Source: a bacterium (GTDB lineage Bacteria > Myxococcota_A > Polyangia > Nannocystales > Nannocystaceae). From it: a stretch of 64,000 bases of DNA. Below are positions 41,141-48,496 of the stretch, piece by piece. Location: the NCBI GenBank assembly GCA_024742475.1, contig JANSYI010000020.1:62001-126000 (forward strand), given 5' to 3'. The position numbers were made by a program, and so were the translations under genes. How positions within the stretch are numbered: the stretch's first letter is position 1; every line of letters begins with the position of its first letter. The notes beneath the pieces are model-generated. The model saw nothing but the letters and a program-made list of their open reading frames with translations, did no database searches and was not told the origin of the DNA.

Positions 41141-41647
41141 CTAGGGCAGCACCTGCTCGAAGCAGGCGTCGCAGCGCAGGCCGCTTGCGGTGTAGAAGCT
41201 GCCCGACTCGGGCACGTCCTTGCCGCAGCCGCCGCACGACACCGTGCGTTCGGGGGGCCTGTCCGGGAGGCCCTGCGCGACGGTGGCGTGGCAATAGACG
41301 CAGTTGTCGCGGCGTGGGTTCACGAAGCGGCCGCAGCTCGGGCACCGGGGCGCGGCCTTCCGCACGCGGGCCGAGATCTTGCCATCCTCGACGCCGTCGG
41401 CGAGATCGAGCTGCTGGCTGACGACCGAGAGCTCGTCTCGGGTCGCCAACCCCTTGGACATGATGAGCTCGGTGAGCGCCTTGCACAGCAGCTCGAGTCG
41501 GTCGACGCGCGCCGCGAGAGGCCCGAGCACCACCGAAGGGTCAGGCGCGGCCTCGAGGTCTGCTTTGAGCTGCTGGATGTCCGCTCGCTGCTTGTACTCC
41601 GAGTCGAACAGAAAATCGGCCGAGAACAGATCGTCGAAGTAGCCCAC
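41141..41647 (-). CDS. Zinc-ribbon protein with coiled-coil N-terminus
   Basis: The 168-residue cytoplasmic protein has an N-terminal acidic/aromatic segment (FDDLFSADFLFDSEYKQR), a helical middle of about 70 residues, and two or three Cys-pair modules: CPSCGRFVNPRRDNCVYC and CGGCGKDVPESGSFYTASGLRCDACF. These are rubredoxin-like zinc ribbons. It may be an adaptor or nucleic-acid-binding protein. No family is recognised. The GTG start is set by TAGGAT exactly six bases upstream. It lies 12 bases behind the DUF4139 gene. Confidence 0.78.
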   Translation of the reverse strand: MGYFDDLFSADFLFDSEYKQRADIQQLKADLEAAPDPSVVLGPLAARVDRLELLCKALTELIMSKGLATRDELSVVSQQLDLADGVEDGKISARVRKAAPRCPSCGRFVNPRRDNCVYCHATVAQGLPDRPPERTVSCGGCGKDVPESGSFYTASGLRCDACFEQVLP

Positions 41648-41653
41648 GACCCG

Positions 41654-41659
41654 ATCCTA
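41654..41659 (-). promoter_or_regulatory. TAGGAT -10 box directly behind an upstream stop codon
   Basis: TAGGAT ends six bases before the GTG at 41647. Its TAG follows the TGA stop of the DUF4139 gene without a gap, so it also forms a second in-frame stop. Confidence 0.5.
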
Positions 41660-43927
41660 TCACTGCTCGGCGTTGGGCTTGGCCGAGGTGGGCGCCCGCA
41701 GATCGAGGTCCTGGAGCAGGTCTTCGAGCTCGATCTTCTTTTCGAGTCGCTGGCTTTGCAGCTCGACGATCTTGCGGCCGATTGCGTCACCGTCCTTCGT
41801 GAACTCGTCGAGGCGCGCGGAGAGCTTCTTGCGCAGCGACGAGGCCGCGGGGTCCTTCTTGATCGCCTCGAGGTTCTCTCGGGTCTGGCGCGCGCGCTGG
41901 TCGAGCTCGACCTGCTGACGCTTCAGGCCGTCGATCTCGGTGTCGATGCGTCCGATCGCGGTGCGACGATCGACGATGGGCTGCAGCTTCTTGCGCATCT
42001 GCGGGGTGACCTCGCCGGACACGAGCAGCTGCTCCATGAGCTTCACCGCGCGGCCATCCCAGATGCTCATCGTGGTGCGCGAGGGGGTCTGTTCGACCAG
42101 GGTCACCTCGGACTCGGTCTTGCCCTTGGGAACGACCACGGGCACCAGATACGCACCGGGCAGGTCCTCGGTGTCGGTGGGACGCTCGAGGAGTTCGTAG
42201 TCGCTGCCGGCCTGAGAATGGCGCACGAGCACCTTCCACGACTTGTCCTGGCGCGGCCCTCGGACGTTCCAGGTGGTCTCGGTGCGCGAGAACTGCTCGA
42301 CCTCGAGGACGCCCCGGACGATGCGAATCAGCCGCATCTCGTCCCCCTTGTACTTGGCGCTCGACGTCACGAGGATGCTCGGCTCGACCGCAAAGGGGAC
42401 GGTGGCGCTGGTGCCCGTGCCGACGGTGTCGGTGAGGCCCTCGCCGACGAAACTCCCGCCCGCGTAGATGCTCAGGGGCCCCGGCTCGAGCACGAACGGG
42501 CTCGAGTTCTTGAAGCGCACGACCCGGTAGGGGTTCATGTCGTAGCCCATTCCCGCCCCGCCGGGCTTGAACAGGAACGTCTCCTCCGCATCGACCTCAC
42601 GGTTGAGGATGGCGACCATGGTGGAGCTGCCGTTGGGCACGCTGACGCGCTCGGTGAGGTCGAAGCGGGTCATGCCGGCCACGCTGCTGGCGCGGGCCTT
42701 GGCCTGGGTGCTTCGCCGCAGCGCGTCGTAGTCGACGGCGGGCGGCGGCGGCGGAGCACTTGGGGCACCGCCACCTCGGAAGTTCGAATCTTCGTCGTCC
42801 ATCAACCCGCCGACGACCGCACCGCTCTTCTTCGGGGCCTTCCTTCTCGCTGTCGCCCTCGCGCTGGCCGCCCCGGCGGGCGCCAGGTCCATCTCGGGCT
42901 CGGGCTCGGGCGCGGCCTCGTCGAAGCTGTAGGCGTACCCCTCCTCCTCCGCTTCGCTGGCTTCGTAGTCGTAGGTCGTCTCACCCACGGCCACGGTGGC
43001 GCGACGGCGGACGCCCGACTCGGTGAGGTCGGCCCGCGACACGTTGCGCGGCGTGTGCAGGTCGTACTCGAAGGCGATCGGCTCGCCGGAGGTGAGAGAC
43101 ATGCCCACGTTGGCCCAGTCTTCGCCGCTGGTGTTGTCGACCACGGCCCAGCCCTGCAGGAGCGCCTGACCTTCGCCCTCCTTGGGCAGCACGACGCGAT
43201 AGGTCGGCTTCCACATGGGGGCCTCGACCACGTAGCTCACGGTGAGGTCGTGGCTCTTGGCGCCGGCAAGCCGAATCTCGACCTCGATCTGCTGAAACAT
43301 GCCCTCGCCCGCGCTCGCATCGAGGCGACGGTTGAGCTGCAAAGCGACGTCGCCGTCGAGCAGAGTGAATCCCGAGACCTTGGAGAGGCGAACGACGTAG
43401 AGGTCATCCCCGTCGACGAGGGTGACCTTGTGGTCGACGGTGGGCAGCTCCTCGCTCGATGGCGGGGCGATGCGCGCCGAGGGGTCGGGCTCGTTCTCGG
43501 TGCGCTCGACCATGACCACGCGACCACGAATTCGACCGACGCTGGTGCGGAGCACGACCTCGGTGCCGCGGAGTCCATCGAGCACCTGCGCGAGGCTGCC
43601 TCGGCCTGGACCCAGAGTGGATAGCGCGGCGTTGGCCCAGCTCTGTGGATCGAGCGGCATGGACACGCTCACGGCCTGGCCGCTCTTGCGGTCGATGACG
43701 GTCAGGGACTTGAGCAGGTCGTTGACCTGGTCACGGCGAACCTTGATGCGAAGGACGTCCCCGTCGACCTCTCCGCTGCGCTCGAAGTAGCCGACGCCGT
43801 TGCGATAGAGCACGACTCGCTCGAGTCCGAGGTCGGTCTCGGCTGCGCCGTAGCTGTTGCGCGCGGTGGCACAGCCAAGGGATGGGAGTCCAAGAAGGAG
43901 GGCGACGGCGAGAAGAGAGGTACGCAT
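41660..43927 (-). CDS. DUF4139-domain lipoprotein
   Basis: The 755-residue protein has a lipoprotein signal (LLLGLPSLGC, Cys19) and then LERVVLYRNGVGYFERSGEVDGDVLRIKVRRDQVNDLLKSLTV, the N-terminal pattern of DUF4139-related proteins, with SYVVEAPMWKPTYRVVL and WAVVDNTSGEDWANVGMSLTSG, the central DUF4139 signature. A low-complexity Ala/Pro/Glu stretch lies near residues 320-400 and a long coiled coil closes the protein (RTAIGRIDTEIDGLKRQQVELDQRARQTRENL). Members are presumed to be surface or periplasmic structural proteins. An inverted repeat overlaps the likely -10 box (TACCCT). Confidence 0.88.
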   Translation of the reverse strand: MRTSLLAVALLLGLPSLGCATARNSYGAAETDLGLERVVLYRNGVGYFERSGEVDGDVLRIKVRRDQVNDLLKSLTVIDRKSGQAVSVSMPLDPQSWANAALSTLGPGRGSLAQVLDGLRGTEVVLRTSVGRIRGRVVMVERTENEPDPSARIAPPSSEELPTVDHKVTLVDGDDLYVVRLSKVSGFTLLDGDVALQLNRRLDASAGEGMFQQIEVEIRLAGAKSHDLTVSYVVEAPMWKPTYRVVLPKEGEGQALLQGWAVVDNTSGEDWANVGMSLTSGEPIAFEYDLHTPRNVSRADLTESGVRRRATVAVGETTYDYEASEAEEEGYAYSFDEAAPEPEPEMDLAPAGAASARATARRKAPKKSGAVVGGLMDDEDSNFRGGGAPSAPPPPPAVDYDALRRSTQAKARASSVAGMTRFDLTERVSVPNGSSTMVAILNREVDAEETFLFKPGGAGMGYDMNPYRVVRFKNSSPFVLEPGPLSIYAGGSFVGEGLTDTVGTGTSATVPFAVEPSILVTSSAKYKGDEMRLIRIVRGVLEVEQFSRTETTWNVRGPRQDKSWKVLVRHSQAGSDYELLERPTDTEDLPGAYLVPVVVPKGKTESEVTLVEQTPSRTTMSIWDGRAVKLMEQLLVSGEVTPQMRKKLQPIVDRRTAIGRIDTEIDGLKRQQVELDQRARQTRENLEAIKKDPAASSLRKKLSARLDEFTKDGDAIGRKIVELQSQRLEKKIELEDLLQDLDLRAPTSAKPNAEQ

Positions 43928-43940
43928 GGTTCGTCGGCGC

Positions 43941-43972
43941 GCGTAGGGTAGCGCGACGCCAGCTCCCTACGC
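43941..43972. repeat. Perfect 8-bp inverted repeat over the DUF4139 gene promoter
   Basis: GCGTAGGG and CCCTACGC are separated by 16 bases, starting 14 bases upstream of the ATG at 43927. One arm contains the probable -10 box TACCCT, so the dyad could be an operator. Confidence 0.45.
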
Positions 43973-44025
43973 ACACCCGAGCAGGATCGTTCTGCGATAT
44001 CGGCTGAATGCGAGACTGAGGGCTG

Positions 44026-44577
44026 CTACGCCCCGAGAACGTCTTCGTAGATGTCCTCGATGGCGAGACGGGTACCCGCGGACTCGAGCTGGACCGTATC
44101 TCCCGCCTCGTGCCGCTCGAGCACCCACGACGGCTCGCCCCGTCGGTAGACCTCGACGTAGATGCGGTCCTGCGCGACGAGTACGTACTCCTCGAGGCTG
44201 GACAGAGACTGATACGCGAGGCGTTTCTCCATCCGATCCCGCGCTTCGGTGGACGGTGACAACACTTCGATGATGAGCTTGGGAGAGCGCTCGATATGCG
44301 CGTCGAGGTCGCCCGAGCAGGATACGACCACGTCGGGATAGTAGAAGCGCTCCCCGACCTGCACCTTGAGGTCAGAGACGAACGCCCGACACGACGATCC
44401 CTTCAGTGCGCCGTGCAGATGTCGTTGCAGCGCCAGCGCGATGAGGTTGTGGCGGCGGGACGCGCCGACCATCGCGTAGACGTTGCCTTCGATGAACTCG
44501 TGCCGGACGTCCGAGCGCTTCTCGCGCTCGAGGTACTCCTCCACCGAGAGGAGGGTCAGTGTTTCTACGCTCGACAC
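44026..44577 (-). CDS. Uma2-family (DUF820) restriction-endonuclease-fold protein
   Basis: The 183-residue protein matches the Uma2/DUF820 family: TLLSVEEYLEREKRSDVRHEFIEGNVYAM, HNLIALALQRHL, YYPDVVVSCSGD and PKLIIEVLSPSTEARDRMEKRLAYQSLSSLEEYVLV. The D-(x)-E-x-K-like core of the PD-(D/E)XK nuclease fold is given by YYPDVVV and LIIEVLS. These proteins are mostly chromosomal singletons in cyanobacteria and other phyla, and their natural target is unknown. The GTG at 44577 fits the family start. Its base composition is a little less GC-biased at codon third positions than that of its neighbours, which would fit transfer, though this was judged by eye. Confidence 0.9.
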   Translation of the reverse strand: MSSVETLTLLSVEEYLEREKRSDVRHEFIEGNVYAMVGASRRHNLIALALQRHLHGALKGSSCRAFVSDLKVQVGERFYYPDVVVSCSGDLDAHIERSPKLIIEVLSPSTEARDRMEKRLAYQSLSSLEEYVLVAQDRIYVEVYRRGEPSWVLERHEAGDTVQLESAGTRLAIEDIYEDVLGA

Positions 44578-44638
44578 GCCGCCCGTCAGTATGCGGCGGG
44601 ACACCTGGAGCCGCAAACCGCCGCGCCCTTCGGCGTGC

Positions 44639-45058
44639 TCAACCCAAGCCGGCCATCTGCAGGACCTCTTTGGTCTTCTTGCCGAGCTCGGCGCGCGTCT
44701 GGGTGTACACGACCGCCATGGCGTCTTCGAGTACGTCGTCCCCGGTCCACGCGTCGACGAGCACCTCACCACGCACCTCTCGGCGGAGCATGCGGAAGCC
44801 ATAGGCGGCCGCATACAAGTCGTCCATCAAGCCCAGCGGGCCCAGGTCGGCCTCGGGCAGCACGTCGTCGGGGACGACGAAGTAGGCGAGCACGGACGTG
44901 ACGATCGTGCGTGCGTCTTTGGAGAGACGGCCGTCCACGAGCAACTTTGCGTAGAAGTTGAAGACGTCGGGGGCGAGCCGGACCGCGCGCTCGCGGGTTC
45001 CCGTGTAGTCGTGCACGAAGCGACCCAGAGCGGCGGCGTAGTCGGGAGCTTCGAACAC
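44639..45058 (-). CDS. DUF1232-domain protein
   Basis: The 139-residue protein has a helical N-terminal part (FEAPDYAAALGRFVHDYTG) and the DUF1232 core LLVDGRLSKDARTIVTSVLAYFVVPDDVLPEADLGPLGLMDDLYAAAYGFRML. DUF1232 is a short helical hairpin found in small membrane-associated proteins; here the YFVVPDDVLPE phrase is diagnostic. The GTG at 45058 is chosen over a TTG at 45097 because GATAAT lies nine bases upstream of it and would be within the longer version. Function unknown. Confidence 0.82.
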   Translation of the reverse strand: MFEAPDYAAALGRFVHDYTGTRERAVRLAPDVFNFYAKLLVDGRLSKDARTIVTSVLAYFVVPDDVLPEADLGPLGLMDDLYAAAYGFRMLRREVRGEVLVDAWTGDDVLEDAMAVVYTQTRAELGKKTKEVLQMAGLG

Positions 45059-45106
45059 GGCGCGTTCATTATCCCGGACCCCGAGCGCGAACTCCAAGCG
45101 CTCGGC

Positions 45107-46039
45107 TCATTGTGCGCCGCGACCCGGTAGATACCAGGCAAACGCGTTGTCCCGACCGAACCCGTTGAGGGCCAGGCTGATCGACACGTCGAGCGCTTCG
45201 ACGTGGTGCCACCACCCCACGGGGATGAACAACGCGTCGCCGGGCTCGACCACGACGTCGAACATCGACGCTGCGGCCTCGGCATGCTCGGGCGCGGGGT
45301 CGCGAGGATCGACGTGGCTGTAGAGCCCGCGAGCCCATTGCAGCAGCTGCGGGTTGTCGGGCGGGGCCAGTCGAAGGCGCTTTCGGCCGTAGATCTGACA
45401 GAACAAGATGTTGGAGGTGTCGTGATGCAGCGCGGTGATGGTGCCGGCAGGCCCAAACCACAGCGCCGACGACGACCTCATCTTCCGTGGGGCGAATAGC
45501 CCTTCCGGTGGAGCGACGTCCTCGAACAGGGGCGCGAGCGTCTCGGTCCGGGAGTTGCCCCCACCCGCGATCAGGTAGACGTCGTTCGAGACACCCGCGG
45601 ACTCCACCCGCTCGACGAACCGCGCCATGGGCATCCGCTCGCGGTGTCGGCCTGCGTTGATGTCGGGATCCGGGTCGTCGGCGCGTCCGGTGCACGCCTC
45701 GACCTCCGCCTCGCCGAAGCTGGACGCGAAGAAGCCCGGGCTCCACTTCGAACACGCCGGCCACCGTGCGGCCATGCCCTCGAAACACACCGCGGTGTTG
45801 GTGTTCCAGTAGCGCTGGTAGAACGCCTCCACGCTCGGGAAGCGGGTGCGCTCGACTCGTGGAGAGCGGAGCTCGGCCTTGAGCTGTCCCACCTGTGCCC
45901 ACGCGCGTGCGGCCCTCGTCCCCGGCGAGCGCTTCGCTCGCAGCACGGTGACCCTGGCCAGCGGTTCGGGAACGCCGCCTTCGACCAGGGCGGCGATGAT
46001 CGCCTCGACGTCTCCGCCGCCGGCCAGGTTTTCGTGCAC
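45107..46039 (-). CDS. Cupin-8/JmjC-like 2-oxoglutarate oxygenase
   Basis: The 310-residue protein has a helical N-terminus (VEAIIAALVEGGVPEPLARVTVL) and a cupin-8 domain: FPSVEAFYQRYWNTNTAVCFEGM, LWFGPAGTITALHHDTSNILFCQIYGRKRLRLAPP and VVEPGDALFIPVGWWHHVEALDVSISLALNGF. The iron ligands His-x-Asp (in HHDTSN) and the distal His (in WWHHVEAL) are in place, and an Arg/Lys for 2-oxoglutarate can be assigned in GRKRLRL. Family members hydroxylate proteins, RNA or small molecules. No signal peptide. Start is a GTG; no clear promoter hexamer is seen. Confidence 0.9.
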   Translation of the reverse strand: MHENLAGGGDVEAIIAALVEGGVPEPLARVTVLRAKRSPGTRAARAWAQVGQLKAELRSPRVERTRFPSVEAFYQRYWNTNTAVCFEGMAARWPACSKWSPGFFASSFGEAEVEACTGRADDPDPDINAGRHRERMPMARFVERVESAGVSNDVYLIAGGGNSRTETLAPLFEDVAPPEGLFAPRKMRSSSALWFGPAGTITALHHDTSNILFCQIYGRKRLRLAPPDNPQLLQWARGLYSHVDPRDPAPEHAEAAASMFDVVVEPGDALFIPVGWWHHVEALDVSISLALNGFGRDNAFAWYLPGRGAQ

Positions 46040-46095
46040 CCAGTGGCGCTACGCGGCGGAGAGTCGCGGGCGGATTCGGCGTCGGGCCTGGCGCC

Positions 46096-46485
46096 TCATT
46101 CGCCGGTCGTCGGCGGAGGCATCGGTGCGATCTCGGTCGTGCCACCGTCGTCGCTGCCCGTGCCACCGGTACTGCCACCCGTGCTCCCGCCCGTGCTCCC
46201 CGTGCTTCCGGTCGCCGTGTCCGTGGGATCGGGCATCGGCGAGACGGTCGTCGAGTCGGTCGGGTTCGGCATCGGCGCCGTGTCGGTGCCCGCCGTCGCG
46301 GTGCTGGCCGTGTCGGTGCCTGCGGTGTCGGTGGGGTCGGGCATCGGCGCGACGTCGGTCGTGCTCGCGTCCGCGTTGTCGTCGTCCTCGTCGTCGCACG
46401 CGGGCCCAACGAGCGCCATCGCCAAAGTGGCCCCGACGAGCGCGGGTCCGCGAGGTTTCGGTGTCAGTCTAGTCTTCTTGGTCAT
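46096..46485 (-). CDS. Low-complexity lipoprotein (Thr/Asp/Pro/Met repeats)
   Basis: The 129-residue protein has an N-terminal basic stretch, a hydrophobic segment and a lipobox (MALVGPAC), followed by an acidic DDEDDDNAD run and about eighty residues of repeats of the type APMPDPTDT and GSTGGSTGG, with no folded domain. It may be a spacer or surface coat protein. The ATG at 46485 is preferred over a GTG four codons upstream. It may be a partly decayed relative of the other linker-bearing lipoproteins, having lost the functional domain. Confidence 0.65.
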   Translation of the reverse strand: MTKKTRLTPKPRGPALVGATLAMALVGPACDDEDDDNADASTTDVAPMPDPTDTAGTDTASTATAGTDTAPMPNPTDSTTVSPMPDPTDTATGSTGSTGGSTGGSTGGTGSDDGGTTEIAPMPPPTTGE

Positions 46486-46558
46486 AACTACGGGCACCAG
46501 TGGACCGCAGCGCGGCGGGCATGGTCAAGCAGACGCTCGGCTCTCGCGATTGCACGGG

Positions 46559-47701
46559 CTACGAGAGCCGGACCGCCGCCTCGTGAAACCTCGGCCGAAA
46601 CGCCCGGATCGCTTCGTTGGTCCGCACGGGATGCACCCGGTTGCTGAGCAAGATGCAGATGGTCGGCCCCCCCTCGGCGGCGGGATCGACCCACAGGCTG
46701 GTGCCCGTGTAGCCCGTGTGACCGACGGCGCTCGCCGTAACCGCGCGGCCGGCCGTGCCGCTGCCATCGGGCGACGGCCCGTCCCACCCGAGCCGGCGTG
46801 TCGACGCCTCGACCGTGCTGGGCTGCCAGAACCGGTCGCGTACCGCGGGCAACAGGCCGGGCAGCAGCATCTGCACCCAGGCCCGCGCAACCTCCAACAC
46901 GCCGTGCGCGGTGCCGAAGAGGCCCGCATGCCCGGCGACGCCGCCCCAGACGAACGCGTTGTCGTCGTGCACGAAGCCGTGCGCGACGCCCGAGTTCTTG
47001 CGCAGCTCGAAGTGCGAGGGCACGCCGCCTGGATGCAGCGCCTCGTCGTAGATCTCCGTCGGCGCGATACGGTCGCGGTGAGGTCGAGGCTTCGGCGGAT
47101 ACCCGTGCAGGGGGTAGAAGCCCAAGTGCGGGATCGGCTTGTCGTCGAGACCCAGCGCGAGCATCACCTTGTCGGTGAACAGCACCTCGAGCTCCCGCCC
47201 ATACGCCTGCTCGAGCCAGCGCCCGAGCACCATGAAGCCCAAGTCGGAGTAGACCGCCTTGCTGCGCAGCGGATATGCGGGCTCGGTCGCGACGATGCGC
47301 TCGAGGATGCCCTCGGCGCTGTAGGGCTCGACCTCGTTGAAGTATTCGCGATGCGCGGCGTAGCCGGAGCAGTGCTCGAGCAGGTCGGCCAAGGTGGCGC
47401 CCGGGCAGCCCGCGCACCACGGCTCGGGCACGGGTGCGTCGAGCTCGAGCACGCCCTCGGAGACCGCGAGAGCCGCCAGCGTGGTGGTGCACAGGATCTT
47501 GGTGAGCGACGCGAGGTCGTAGATCTGGTCGCGCTCGACCGGCTTGCCCTCGCCGGGGATCCACCGGTGCGTGGCGACGGTCCCGTGCGCCTCGTGATAC
47601 AGCGTCGCGCCGTCGCGCCACACGAGGGCGACGCAGCCGGGAAACACCTCGCCGACGGCGGTCTCGAGCAGGTCGAACAAGGCTTGGCGCGGGTCGGTCA
47701 C
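46559..47701 (-). CDS. Serine hydrolase (beta-lactamase / PBP4-like)
   Basis: The 380-residue protein has the class C beta-lactamase fold: ASLTKILCTTTLAAL with the Ser-x-x-Lys catalytic pair, VYSDLGFMVLGRWLEQ with the Tyr-x-(Asp/Asn) motif, and GHTGYTGTSLW as the KTG-like third motif. Members include esterases, peptidases and D-aminopeptidases (the EstB/PBP4* group). No signal peptide is visible at the GTG start, so a cytoplasmic place is likely unless the start is further upstream. Divergent from pyrF with 74 bases between them. Confidence 0.9.
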   Translation of the reverse strand: MTDPRQALFDLLETAVGEVFPGCVALVWRDGATLYHEAHGTVATHRWIPGEGKPVERDQIYDLASLTKILCTTTLAALAVSEGVLELDAPVPEPWCAGCPGATLADLLEHCSGYAAHREYFNEVEPYSAEGILERIVATEPAYPLRSKAVYSDLGFMVLGRWLEQAYGRELEVLFTDKVMLALGLDDKPIPHLGFYPLHGYPPKPRPHRDRIAPTEIYDEALHPGGVPSHFELRKNSGVAHGFVHDDNAFVWGGVAGHAGLFGTAHGVLEVARAWVQMLLPGLLPAVRDRFWQPSTVEASTRRLGWDGPSPDGSGTAGRAVTASAVGHTGYTGTSLWVDPAAEGGPTICILLSNRVHPVRTNEAIRAFRPRFHEAAVRLS

Positions 47702-47775
47702 GAGCGTGAGCTTGCCTGAACCGAGCGGGGTTCGAAACGCGCGAGCCGGGGGGTTATAAGTGCCCCAGCTCAGCC

Positions 47776-48471
47776 ATGGACGCCCGCAGCCGCCTCATCG
47801 TCGCCCTCGACGTCCCCGATGCCGCCACCGCCATCGCCAGCGCCGAGCGCCTCGCAGGCAGCGTGGGCATGTTCAAGGTGGGCCTGCAGCTCTTCGTGGC
47901 CGAAGGGCCGTCCGTGGTTCGCTCGCTCCGCGAACGCTTTCCCGACGTCGACATCTTCCTCGACCTCAAGCTGCACGACATCCCCAACACGATGCGCGGG
48001 GCCATCGGGGCCGCGCGTCGGCTCGGCTGCCGCTTCATCACGGTGCACGCAGGCAGTGGCGTGCAGCACCTGCGCGCCTGCGTGGAAGAAGCCGGCGATG
48101 CGCTCGGCATCCTGGCGGTCACCGTGCTCACCAGCCAGGACGCGCAGGCGTGCGCCGAGGCAGGACACACGCGTTCGCCGGCCGAGCTCGTCGAGCTTCG
48201 CGCGAGGTGTGCCGCCGAGGCGGGCTGCGCGGGCATCGTGTGCAGCGGCCAAGAGCTCGAGCGCGTGCAGGCGGTTGCCCCCGACCTGTTCAAGGTCGTC
48301 CCCGGCATCCGCCCCGCGGGCTCTGCCGTCGGCGATCAGAAGCGCGTCATGACGCCCGCGATGGCCATTGCGCAGGGTGCCACGCACCTCGTCGTCGGCC
48401 GGCCGATCATGAAGGCCGACGACCCGGCCGCGGCGGCCTCGGCGATCGTGAACGAGATCGCGAGCGCCTGA
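47776..48471 (+). CDS. pyrF: Orotidine 5'-phosphate decarboxylase
   Basis: The 231-residue protein is a complete OMP decarboxylase: LIVALDVPDAATA at the N-terminus, FKVGLQLF, FLDLKLHDIPNTM with the catalytic Lys-Asp pair, ITVHAGSG, LAVTVLTSQD, VVPGIRPAGSAVGDQKR and HLVVGRPI, all typical. It removes CO2 from OMP to give UMP in the last step of pyrimidine synthesis. A TATAAG -10-like box lies upstream with about 11 bases of leader before the ATG. No other pyr genes are in the window. Confidence 0.96.
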   Translation: MDARSRLIVALDVPDAATAIASAERLAGSVGMFKVGLQLFVAEGPSVVRSLRERFPDVDIFLDLKLHDIPNTMRGAIGAARRLGCRFITVHAGSGVQHLRACVEEAGDALGILAVTVLTSQDAQACAEAGHTRSPAELVELRARCAAEAGCAGIVCSGQELERVQAVAPDLFKVVPGIRPAGSAVGDQKRVMTPAMAIAQGATHLVVGRPIMKADDPAAAASAIVNEIASA

Positions 48472-48496
48472 GCTGCGGCCCGCTGTCAGCGCAGTT

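Noticed and set aside
45059..45097. TTG start that would lengthen the DUF1232 protein
   Set aside because: The added residues cover the GATAAT box and have no match to the family; the GTG at 45058 is simpler.
46150..46215. Repeated CCCGTGCT units as a mobile or CRISPR-like repeat
   Set aside because: They encode GGSTGGST linker units of a low-complexity lipoprotein and vary in length without spacers.
47776..48471. Defence or secondary-metabolite island in the 41-50 kb part
   Set aside because: The genes are unrelated singletons (Uma2, DUF1232, cupin, hydrolase, pyrF) on both strands with separate starts; nothing ties them into one system.
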